A DNA stretch of 64,000 bases from Liolophura sinensis (lineage: Eukaryota > Mollusca > Polyplacophora > Chitonida > Chitonidae): the NCBI RefSeq assembly GCF_032854445.1, contig NC_088305.1:5087606-5151605 (forward strand), in the 5' to 3' direction. The position numbers were made by a program, and so were the translations under genes. The notes under the pieces are model-generated. The model was not told the origin of the DNA, did not search any database, and was given only the letters and a program-made list of their open reading frames with translations. Below, one piece after another: positions 24,501 to 36,500 of this stretch. How positions within the stretch are numbered: the stretch's first letter is position 1; every line of letters begins with the position of its first letter.

Positions 24501-27500
24501 CAATATGCTGCACTAGTGTGCTAACCAGCAGAGCCACAGAAGTCCCCTGTTCACCTACATGTACGCACACGAGGCTGTAATTATGTAGGCTGAAATTATA
24601 TGACTATGTCCTTGTTATTCCAAAACTGTGAAGAACATCATGTGTACTGGTATAAGTGTAGCCTATATGTATTAAGGGTTGATAAAGTATAAAATTAGCA
24701 AGAGCAGAGACATTCTGCACAGAGTTGATGTCGTCTTGCACTTAAACCCATGTTAAGTGAATGGCCCTTGGTAAAATGTAGGGCGTGAACAATTTGCGTC
24801 GACAAATCGAGGGACCGACTGGGTTGTCTGATAGAGCTGCCTGTTGCAGCTAAAATAAAAGGAAATGTGATGTTTGGATATGTTGTCATGGTTAATTTGT
24901 CTTTAAAATGACTTTCTTCTTAACTATGTTAAGCTTTGAAAATGAGATTCATCAGGGAACAGCAACAGTTTGCGTGTGTGTCTCATTTGTTTTTGTTCAT
25001 TCATTTTCAGGGCATTACAGAAACTGAAATGTCTGACATTATAATAAAATCTGATTCTCTTTTCCATGTATGTCCAATTTTCAGAGCAGTACAGAAAGTG
25101 AAATGTCTATTATAGTTTTGAGGTAGTGAACTCTCGTTTTCATATCTGTCCATTTTCAGTGCCGTATCGAAACTCGGTTTTGACTCGTCTATTACAGAAC
25201 GCTCTTGGGGGTAACAGTAAGACAATTATGGTATGAATAAGCTTGCGTACTTTTCAGGTCCCAGGATCATGAAACGATCTTGTTATACACTTAAGTCAAA
25301 ATCCCAAATCACTGTAAAATTGTTATTTCTTATGTAACAATGTCAAAATATGTCTTGACAACGTAAATTCTGGGTAAGCTATTGCAAAACAGATTTCAGT
25401 TAAAGTAACGTTTAAGAAAATACCATTTTTGATTGTGGTTTAAAGACTTGTGCCCACTTCCATGAAGTCCTCATGGCTAAGAGCACATAACTACCTTGGT
25501 AGCGTAATGCCTACGGTGCTGGTTGCCATGGTAGATACATGCTCGTAATGTTAAGTAGGGCTTTGTGCAAGTGGGCACTGAACTGTATCTTAAAGTTGCT
25601 TTTCTGTGTCTTGCCATTTTATCATCCATGACCAAGATCGTTTCAGATCAACTGACAAAAAGTGCCGTGACAAGGACTAATCATTCTTGTCTGTGTGTCA
25701 CGCTGTGGCTTCTGTTTAAGAACTGCTCCAAATATTGTGCAATGCTGAAGTTCCAAAAGCAGCTGAATCGGTCCATTGCATATTTAATCATTTATTTCCT
25801 GTATTCTGATTAATACTTTCTTCAGTAACTCATTCATGTCTTGTGTCTCACAGATCAAGTTCTAAAAGCAGTTTAATTCGCGGACGAGTTTTGAATAGTT
25901 AGGAGTGAAGCGCAAGTTGTCTGAATTATCTTACATGTTTTATTTATTTTGTGGAAAATTGGCATCTTGAGTATGTTGTACTTTTTATCTGACCCCTTGT
26001 TAAGGATTCTCCTGTCTTCTCAGATTGCTGCCTTAAGTCCGGCTGATATTAACTATGAGGAGACTCTGTCCACTCTGAGGTTTGGTGAGTACTCAGTAGA
26101 AGTTGTCAAAATTGTCCTGAAGTTTTGCAAGTACTTAACAAGTATTACCTAAAGTGTCCTAAGATTTGGTGAGTACTCAGCAAGTATTGTCCTGAGGTTT
26201 GGTGAGCACTCAGCAAATGTGGTCAGAAGTGTCTTGAGGTTTGGTGAGTACTCAGCAAATGTGGCCAAAAGTGTCTTGAGGTTTGGTGAGTATTCAGCAA
26301 ATGTGGCCAAAAGTTTCTTGAGGTTTGGTGAGTATTCAGCAAATGTTGTCATAACTTTCTGGAGGTTTGGTGAGTAATCTGATGTTGCCACAATTGTCCT
26401 GATGTTTGGTGAGTACTCAGCAAATGTTGCCAAAATTCTCCCGAGGTTTCGTGAATACTGAACAAATGTTGCCAAAATTGTCCTGAGGTTTGGTGAGTGC
26501 TTGGCAAATGTTTGCTAAATTGCCTTGAAATATAACATAGGTGATATTATCTGATGGAGTAAACAGAAAAGAAAGGCATCATGTCCAGATAAGTCATTAA
26601 TCCATGTGCTGATGTTTGATGAATTCTGTCGACTTCGTGGATATTTTTGACAAATTCCTTGCTGTGTGACACTCGCAGGACACCATGAAGTGCAAATGAG
26701 TATAAAATGAACAGAAAAATGCTTTATATCTAAATTCATCTTTCTTTATATATAAAGGACACATATGGTATTATGACCGGGCCTGTAAGAATCATTACGA
26801 GTGTCTGCATGACAGCTATGCACACGTATGCTACAAATACCTCATCACTTTTGAGTGATTAGTTTTGCAGCAATAGATATCAGCTTCCATGCACATCAGT
26901 GCAGATAAAAATATCTCCTGTAGTTTGAGTTTATTCCGCCGTGAGTTGTGAGGAGACTATTTCCATACCATAGCTGCCATTTTGGCTAATAAAATTGCCT
27001 AAAATTTTGGAAAAATGGTCAAAAGGCAGATTGAATTGATTAAAAATCAGATGTGGTGACTGCAGCCTATACGTGTATCTCCACTAATTACGATGAAAAC
27101 AGCCATAGAGAAATTTCTGTCTGTTTGTGACTGCAAATGGTCAGCATCATGGCACTTTTATTGATCAGTATGGGCGTACTTTGTGTGTGTATAATTTTGT
27201 AGCTTTGGGAAATCTCTCTACCGTTCTGATACTGTTGTCTCCTAACAGCCGACAGGGCTAAGGCCATAAAGACAACGGCCGTGGTGAATGAAAGTCCAAC
27301 AGACAAGCTGATACGGGAACTCAAGGAGGAAAACGCACGGCTGCTGAACATGCTCAAGTCAGGGGGCGGGGCTGCGATCATGAACGACCAATCACAGGGA
27401 GGCTACACTAAAGAAGGTATGTGCCCTAATTCCCTTAACCTTTTTCCATACAAAAAAGCAACTTTCAGTGCAATTTATGAAGATTTTTAGTTTGATATTG

Positions 27501-30500
27501 GAGACAAAACTACATTGGTTTCAGGGCTTCATAAAAAGTCTAATTTTATGCTTATGAATGCAGCACATGAGATACAGCGTGTTCTGTTGACGTTCGACTG
27601 GTTGAATTTGCCAAATTGCGCTGAGGAACCTCAGAGGTTTCTTGTAGAACCCAAGGACTCTCTTATAGAACACCTGGAGTGTGTTGTGTAACCTGCGGGT
27701 TGTCCTGTAGAACTCCAGGGCGGTTGTATGGAACCTCAGGGCTGTCCTATAGAATTTCAAGGCTGTCCTATAGAACCCCACGGCTGTCCTATAGAACACC
27801 AGAGTTGGGGTTGTTCTGTAGGACTCTGGGGTTGCCCTATAGAACTCCAGGGATGTCCTTTAGAATGCCAGGGTTGTCCTATAGAATGCCAAGGCTTCCT
27901 ATAGAACTTCAGGACTATCCTATAGAACCCCAAGGCTGGCCTTTAAAACTCTACGGCTGTCCTATAGAACATAGTTGGGGTTCTGTAGAACTCCAGGGTT
28001 GTCCTATAGAAATGCACGGCTGTCCTATAGAAATGCACGGCTGTCCTATAGAATGCCAGGGTTGTCCTACAGAATGCCAGGGTTGTCCTATAGGACGCCA
28101 GGGTTGATCTGTAGAACTCCAGGGTTGTCCTATAGATTTCCAACGCTGTCCTTTAGAATTTTAGGGCTCTCATATAGAACCCGGGCTGCCCTATAGAAGC
28201 ATGTGACAGTCCTAAAGAATTGCAAACCTGTCCTATACAGGCCATGAAATTTGGATTGTTGAGGTAAGTGGAAAATCTAGTTTTAAGCTTGAATGACTGA
28301 TCGTTCGGTTTCGCCACAACATGAAAACAGTCCAGTCGTTCACACAAATTGGTTACGTGAACATGTGTGTCTACACTTATTTACAGTACTTCCCAGCAGA
28401 TTTTTTCATTTTAATTACAGTAACTTCAGCAAAGCCTATTAGTTTGCATATGAAGTTGGTTGTATTGCAGCACAGTCCGCCATCATGCATGCCCAACGGA
28501 ATCCCCAGATAGCACAATGGCTACATGTGGTGAGGGCTACAGCATGAACAGTGATCAGCATAGATCAGGGTGGATCAGAAAGCCATTATAAAACATATTT
28601 GTCATACACCTTGAGCTTCACATGGCTTTGAAGGCCAGACCAGCATGTGTTATATTGATGAGTAGTTTGATTTTTGTTTGATGTTTAGTAAGTACATGCA
28701 TTGTCCTATACAATGTGCTTGGCCACAGGAGGGTTCTTTCAGAGTTGAAAGGCACAGCGGGTGTGTCTGGCTGTGCTGAAATAGAATTTCAGGCTGTCCT
28801 ATAGAACCCCAAGTCTGTTCTTTAGAACTTCAGGGCTGTCCGATAGAACCCCAAGTCTGTTCTATAGAACTCCAGGGCTGTCCTATAGAACCCCAAGTCT
28901 GTTCTATAGAACTTCAGGGCTGTCCTATAGAATTTCAGGGCTGTTCTATAGAACTTCAGGACTGTCCTATAGAACCCCAAGTCTGTTCTATAGAACTTCA
29001 GGGCTGTCCTATAGAACCCCAAGTCTGTTCTATAGAACTTCAGGGCTGTCCTATAGAACCCCAAGGCTGGCCTTTAGAACTCTACGGCTGTCCTATAGAA
29101 CCCCAAGTCTGTTCTGTAGAACTTCAGGGCTGTCCTATAGAATTTCAGGGCTGTTCTATAGAACTTCAGGGCTGTCCTATAGAACCTCAAGTCTGTTCTA
29201 TAGAACTTCAGGGCTGTCCTGTAGAACCCCCAAGTCTGTTCTATAGAACTTCAGGGCTGTTCTGTAGAACCCCAAAGTCTGTTCTGTAGAACTTCAGGGC
29301 TGTCCTATAGAATTTCAGGGCTGTTCTATAGAACTTCAGGGCTGTCCTATAAAACTTCAAGTCTGGCCTATAAAATTTCAGAGCTGTCCTTTAGAACTCC
29401 AGGCCTGTCATATAGAATTTAAGGGCTGTCGTATAGAACTCTGCGGTTGTCTTGGAGAGGCAATAGAACTTTAGGCCTGTCCTATAGAACTCCAGGCCTG
29501 TCCTATAGAACTTCAGGGCTGTCCTATAGAACTCCAGGCCTGTTGTACAGAATTTAAGGGCTGTCGTATAGAACTCTGCAGTTGTCTTGGAGAGGCAATA
29601 GAACTTTAGGGCTGTCCTACAGAGCCCCAGGACTGTAGACCCGTAGCCAGTTTTATAGAACTGTGAAAGGGCTTTGAATAAGACTGCACTTTGTCTCACT
29701 GTTAATGTGCTCTTTACATGTGATTTATATGGTATTTTGTCACAGAGGTTGAGGAGATGAAACGAACACTGGAAGAAGAGATGAGAAAAAGTCAACAGGA
29801 AGTGGAAGAGATGAAGAAAACATGGCAACAGAGGCTGGCAGAGGCAGAAGCTGATACTCTGGTAAGTTGGCCGTGGGCCACCAGCCACACAAGTATGCCC
29901 CAGAACTGTCTTAAAGGAATTGGCCGTGGGCCACCAGCCAGACAAATACGCCCCAGAATTGTCTTAATGGAATTGGCCATGGACCACCAGCAAGACTTTT
30001 TTATCTGTGCCTTTTTTATCTGAGTGCTGCTTCACTGAGATGCTTTACTGAAGGCAAGTAAGGCGCTCCACCATTATACTGATACCAGTCATTGCACTAC
30101 CCACTTCATGCTGAATGCCAAGCGAGGAAGTTCCAACTTCCTCTTTTAAGGTCTTAAGTGTGACTCGACCCAGGATTGACCCTGGATCTACCGCTCAAAT
30201 ACATGTACCAGTGTGTGGATAGAAGTACAGTAGGATAGTGGAGAAATATTGGATATGGCTAAAATTTTCTGATTCAGAGCTTTGTTTTGTGTGCAGTCAC
30301 TGGCATTCAGACATTAATTAAATGATATACCAGTATTCTTTTTGATTGAAGAAAGACATAATAGCACTTTAAATATGAAAACTGTGGTAAATGATGTTAA
30401 ATTTCACTCCCAAAATAGCAGTTTTAGAGGCAGATAAATGTCATGAACACATTACTTGTGATTCTGAAACTTACATTTTACCAGTAGGATTTCATCTTCC

Positions 30501-33500
30501 TCTCTGGCCAAAGATTAAAATGCCTTTTTAAGATGAAGAGGACTCTTTTAAGAATCAGGCAAATGGATGAATTTTTAGGTTATTTACCATATTAAAATGT
30601 TTTTTTTTTTATCCCAAAACAGAATATATTGACTATTTTGAAAATGTAGGTGTGTAACAGTCAACGTTGTTTGAAGATAAAAAATGAAGTGACCATTCAG
30701 TAATGGAAGTTTCTGCAGGCATGCCTTTTCACTGCTCTTTTCTACCATGTGTGCTCACTTGTATGTTAGAAAAGAGGTTTGGGTTCAATTTAAACAGCTT
30801 CTTTGCTTATAAATCTACTGCTGTCTTGTATTTCACATTGAATTTCTCCTTTTGCCTCTGTGGCCTTGTGGTTAGCACACCAGCGTGGCACAATAACGCA
30901 GGAACCTCTCACCAATATGGGTAATGTGAGTTCAAGTCCAGCTGGCTTCCTCTGCAGTCGTACATAGTAAGGTCTTGCAGCAACCTGAGGATGGTTGTAT
31001 GTTCCCCCGGGCTCTGTCTGGTTTCTTCCCACCATAAAATAAATGAAATATTCATGGGTACGGCGTTAAATTAACTCCACTCAAATTAACTCGATGATAT
31101 TCTTGATGCTTCAGGCCAAGGTGGAAGAGGAGCGTAAGGTGATGGAGCAGAGGAAGGTGACCCCTCACCTGTGGAACCTTAACGAGGACCCCTCCCTCAC
31201 AGCCATGGTCATCCACTTCTGTCAGCCAGGTAAGGCCAGCCCCACGCTGTCAAGTAGTCTTCAGGGAGCTTTGCTTAAGTGCTGGGTACTCCCGGTAATC
31301 TCTCGTGAAATCTGCTACGTGGCATACTCTTGTGTTTTATTATAGAGTACAGAAAAGAAAGCCATAGTAACAACTGTGCCTGAATTAAAAGTACTTGGAC
31401 ATATAATGTGGGCGATGTCTACAAGCCCAAACAAATGAATAGGACACTGTTGTGTTGTATTATAGAGTATAAAAAAAAAAAACATGGTAACAACTGCGCC
31501 TGAAAGAAAATATTTGAGCCCAAACAAAAGAAATGTCAGAAGCATTATGTTATAAAATGCTGTCAACTTCTCAGTCATGGAAAGTTGTAGGAGGAGCCAA
31601 GTTGACGGTGGGTTTATTTGCTCATTTTCCTGGGCTCATAATAAACTGGGTAAATCAAAGTACGAAAAACAGGAATTGGCCGACTCAAGTCATCGGTTTT
31701 TTTTTTGGTTTTTTTTTTTTTTTTTGATTAGTGTTTTACGCCGTACTCAAGAATATTTCACTTATACGACAAGTCATCGTCTGGAAGATTGCAAATTGAG
31801 ACAGTATTGAAGATTGGTCAGAAATAAGACATCAACTGAGATGAGTTTTCCAGACAGTTCATTGTACTGAATCAAAACTTGTTATCTAGCTTCACTGTAG
31901 CGAGTCTGTTCAAGTTTCGTCATTCTTCAACAGAATTATGGCCGTATTCGGCGTTGAACTGGGAGGCCAAATAAATTTTATTGGTAGATAAATATTTCAT
32001 GTTTTGCATCCATATGTCTCCCACTGGCGATCTGTTTTGTTTTGTCGTGGACTTTGACGTATAGCTACATGCATTATACTGATGATTTGGAAAGGTAGGG
32101 GGCGTACAAGTATATAGCTGCAATACTTGTTTAATGTCTGTTCAGTGGGTAGTTCGCCACAGTATGGCAGTAAGTGTTGCCTATGTGACGTTAAGCCATA
32201 ATCATTCATTTGTTGGGTTTCCTTATAATGACAGCTTTGATGCCAACACTTACATATTTCTGTTAAGAAATTAATCAGACATCACCAAAAAAACCCTGTT
32301 AAGTGGTCCCAAGAGGGGCTTGAATCAAGGTGTATTTGCCACTTGAAAAATGCTAAACTTTAGGTGAAATAAAGTATATAGAAAATGCCGACTACCATTT
32401 ATGTGGTGGTATATTTACATTTGTGTTTGTGTCATTGATCAGGTGTGTCCACAGTAGGGAACGGTAACTCCAGCACTCCGCCAGAGATTCTGATGAAAGG
32501 ATTAAGGTAGTAGAGAATACCAGATAGAGGCTTTGAGCAAAAACCTAAATATCATTTCTTGTTTTTATTTTATTGAAGTTTTTACCAGAATTATAGCAAA
32601 ATACCATAAAGCTTGAGACCAAAAGGATTGCAATTCAACAGTGTTAAATTTTTTATGCCATAATAGATTGTCTGTAGATGTACTCATGGTTGTGATAGGT
32701 TATTGGTAGATCACTGTTTCATGTTAATTCCGTATGTCGTCTGACATTTCGACTCATCTACTTGTTTTGCCTTTCATTGTATTGAGGGTTATTTGAAAAA
32801 TAAGATGACCTGCTTTTTATACACCAAAATAATATTTTATGACATAATTGCCCCAAAAAAAAAACCTATTTGGGGTTGAGTGAATGTTTGGAGCAAATGC
32901 AGTATTCATGCAAACTAGATTTCCGTCAGAATACAATAAAACCAACTTGATTTAAAAATTGTTTTACAAAGTTGGTGTTTTATGCCTTATTCAAAAAGGT
33001 ATTACTTATACATTTACATGCGAAATGGCAGTCAAACTTTGGCCTGGAGGAAATGGCAGGTAAACGCATGAAGTAAACCACCACATGCCCATCATTAGGT
33101 ACTTGACAAAGCTCAGAGTTTTAAAGCCTACAGGACATGGGTTTGAACTCATGACCTTATATAGGACTGAGTCTACATGGTCAGCTTAACTTGCAAGGAC
33201 GTTTTATAGGTCAGTTAGGTGTTCTTTCTTAGGGTTCACATTGTACTTAACAAGTTTCCAACCGTATGATGGCCGCGAGTCATTAGGTGTGTATTTAGTG
33301 TGTCTTCTTGTGGCAGGGTGAGTCCGTACCACCAGAGTTTCATGGAAGATGCCAGACTTGCCACCCCACTCAGTCTTATTATACTGATAGCGGGCCCACC
33401 AGTCCTGTTTTCTTTCTCTGTCCTGTCAGTGCTGAGTGCCAAGTGAGGCAAAGTACTAATTTTTTAATGTCTTTGGTATGACCTGACTCCAATCTGATCC

Positions 33501-36500
33501 CAGCTAAATCTCCCGCCCCTGAGCGGATGCTCTGTCCATTAGGCTACTGAAGAGGTTGATTCACATTGTATCAGATTTAATAACATAAATAAATTGTATA
33601 TGTTCTCAATTCTTTAATGTCAGTTCTTCACCATTTTTGTCTGTTTAGCATACAACCAAACCACGCCACCCTGACAAATAAGGATGGAGTGATCACTCTC
33701 AACCCCTCCCCAGGGGCCAAAGTCCTCGTTAACGGGGCTGTGCTGAAGCAGGATACCATTCTACATCATAATGACAGGTCTGTGCTATCTGAGTGTCTGT
33801 TTGTTTGCCCAACATGTGCCTGCTGATCTGTTGGTACGCGAGTCGGTAAGTCTGTCAAAAGTTACCACAATTCATTGTGCAGTATGGACCGTTTAGGTGC
33901 CTACATAGTGGCCTAAGTGCAAGATGATGTTAGATATAGTAAATTCACGCACTTTTGGGCAGATTTTCTTCCGACGCATTCATATTAGGAGTATGCTAGA
34001 GGAGTGGTATTAGTTGACATCAAGGGAGATCACTCTCAGTGATTCCAGGAAAGTATATAGTAACTATTTAATCAGCATGCATCAATAAGATTGTTTCTGG
34101 TGTTGGTTAAAATCATACTGTACATTACTTCAGATGAACAGGAAGCATGTATATAAAGTATTATTACAGAGAAACGATGAGACACAGTTTTTGTGTTTTC
34201 TGACATCACTTCCTGCCACATCACCCGTGAACCCAGTGACATAGACCTTGTTTAAAATTTCTGCACAAAAATTTACTATTGGTGGCAGTGATGTAAAGCA
34301 AATTTAGAGGGCGGCGCATCCACTGTAAGGAGTATAAAAAAATGAGTTTGTTTTTGATTGTCATGTTCATATATAAAAGCGAAAGGAAGGTCAACTTTTA
34401 GTCAGATGTACTTGCCTGGAAATTATACGTTTGCTGAAGGACATATCTGCAAATCTTCTCTCTGTTCACACAATTAGAGAAGGTTACATTGTTGTTTACA
34501 TGGCATTTCTGTCCTGTACCAACAACGGATGACCTCTGTCAAAATGCTGTGTATGCAGGACATTTCCAGGCTTGGTGTATGACTTCTTCCCTTGTGTTTC
34601 AGGGTGATGTTCGGCTCCAATCACCTGTACGTGTTCCACCACCCTGCGGATGAGGCGCAAAAATTGAAGGCGGGGCAGAAGGTTGACACGCCCACTTTTG
34701 ATTTGGCCCAGGAAGAAATCGCTGAGAGTGCTGGGTTTGCTAATCTGTTGGGCCATGAGGGCGGTAAATCCAAAGGTACGTGGCTGTGTTAACCAACTTA
34801 CAGAATTTTAAGACTTTCACCTCTGACTGCACGCATGGGTATCAGTTTAGCATCCACGAATGATATGGAATGCACCCAATGGGAGACTCATTGACAGGCT
34901 ACACAAAAAGGTCCAGATCATGGTAGAACACGTTGTTTTCTTCTGGTAGGTTGCAGTGTTTGTGTACTCGTGTTTTAAAAGCATACATACTCTGATAATT
35001 GTGACGTAATAGAGGAAAGAACAAAACAGTTGGACCATTATGTTACACACAGAAAGGAGTGTTATGAGTTCTCTTTTGTCAGGAATATGGAAGTGTGGCC
35101 CAAAATTCAAGTACGTGAATCCTTGGTAGTTGCTGAAAGCGGGACAAGCAAACCAAATGGGAAGAGATAGAAAAGAAAATGAGAGAAAAAAAAATAACTT
35201 TTGGGTAGTTGTTGAGATGTGTACTGTGAGGGGCATGGAAGTATGTATATATAATGAAAGATCTGAGTTGTTGATCCCCAAACTCACCCGGTTCCGGGCA
35301 GAACCTAGGAAACACACGACCATTTGCAGATTGCTGGCAAACCTTCCCACGTACAGCTGGACATGTAGCCAGCACGAGCTGGACTTGCTCTCACAGCGAT
35401 ATTGGTGAGAGGCTCCTGGGTTTCTGCACCTCGATGGCATGTTAACCTCCTCGGCCATGGAGACCCCTCTCCCCCATCCCCCCCCCCCCCCCCACCACCA
35501 ATACTATAGGTCTGTGATCAGCATACATGGGTATCTGATCTTGTCACTTTCTGTCTGCGGCCACAGCTGACATGCTTCTGATGGATGACCTTGTGCAGAC
35601 ATTACCCATGGTGAATGAAGCAAACGCGATGTCGGAGGAGCTGAACAAGAAAGTGAAGTTTGAAGTGGCCCTGGTGTCTCCCCAGTCCCGAGGGCTCACA
35701 GATGGACGGACTGAGGTAAGTGTAGTCTCATCTGAGGACCTGGGAACAAGGGTTAACTGTAAAAATAGGTGTTGTGCAGGCTCTGGCTATACCAGAGTCA
35801 AATATTTGTGCTGTAATGCTGTTTTTATGGACTTTATGGTATGTTATCTGGTCTCAAAATCACACCAGCATTTTAGTTTTCCTGTTTGTTTTCATGTTTA
35901 TTACTTCATATGAACAGAAGTTTGTTTTGCTCAGAGATACTTTAAAAACGCATGTTTGAATGAATGAATGAAATTGTTGCAGCATATTATACTTATTTCA
36001 TTGGTCCCTTACTGATACCCTGGGGGAACCAATAAGTTTGCACAGCATTAAAACTTTTTGTAGGGAAAATTGAAAAAAGTTCTGCAACCTGCGGTTGGTC
36101 ATGGGTTACTGCAGGGTCCTCCCACCATAATGCTGGCCACAGTCGTATAAGTGAAATATTGTTGAGTGTGGCGTAAAACACCAATCAAATAAATAAATAA
36201 ATAAATAAATAATGCTGGCTGCTATTGTATAAGTGAAATATTCCTAAGTATGGGGTAAAACACTAATCAAATAAATTTGGTGACTGGTGTCTGTGTTTGT
36301 GTTGCTTAATCCAATGTACTGTTTATATTTACCTGGCCAGGTTATGGTGACGATGAAACAGTTAACAACAGGTAACTCTTGGATGTGGGACCGGAACAAG
36401 TTCATCAACCGGAAGTACCTGATGCAGGAAATGTACCAGAATTATGTGGAAGGAGACGCAGACTGGGATTTACCAAAGGTAAGTATTCCTATACTGTTTG

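Noticed and set aside
28822-29945. Minus-strand FYRTALK repeat protein
   Set aside because: 21-bp intronic repeat; seven-residue periodicity follows from unit length, and there is no other coding evidence.
34847-35458. 203-codon minus-strand ORF with hydrophobic stretches
   Set aside because: Lies in KIF28 intron 16, overlaps an inverted SINE at one end, begins at a SINE-derived start and shows no recognisable family; hydrophobicity follows from T/C-rich composition.
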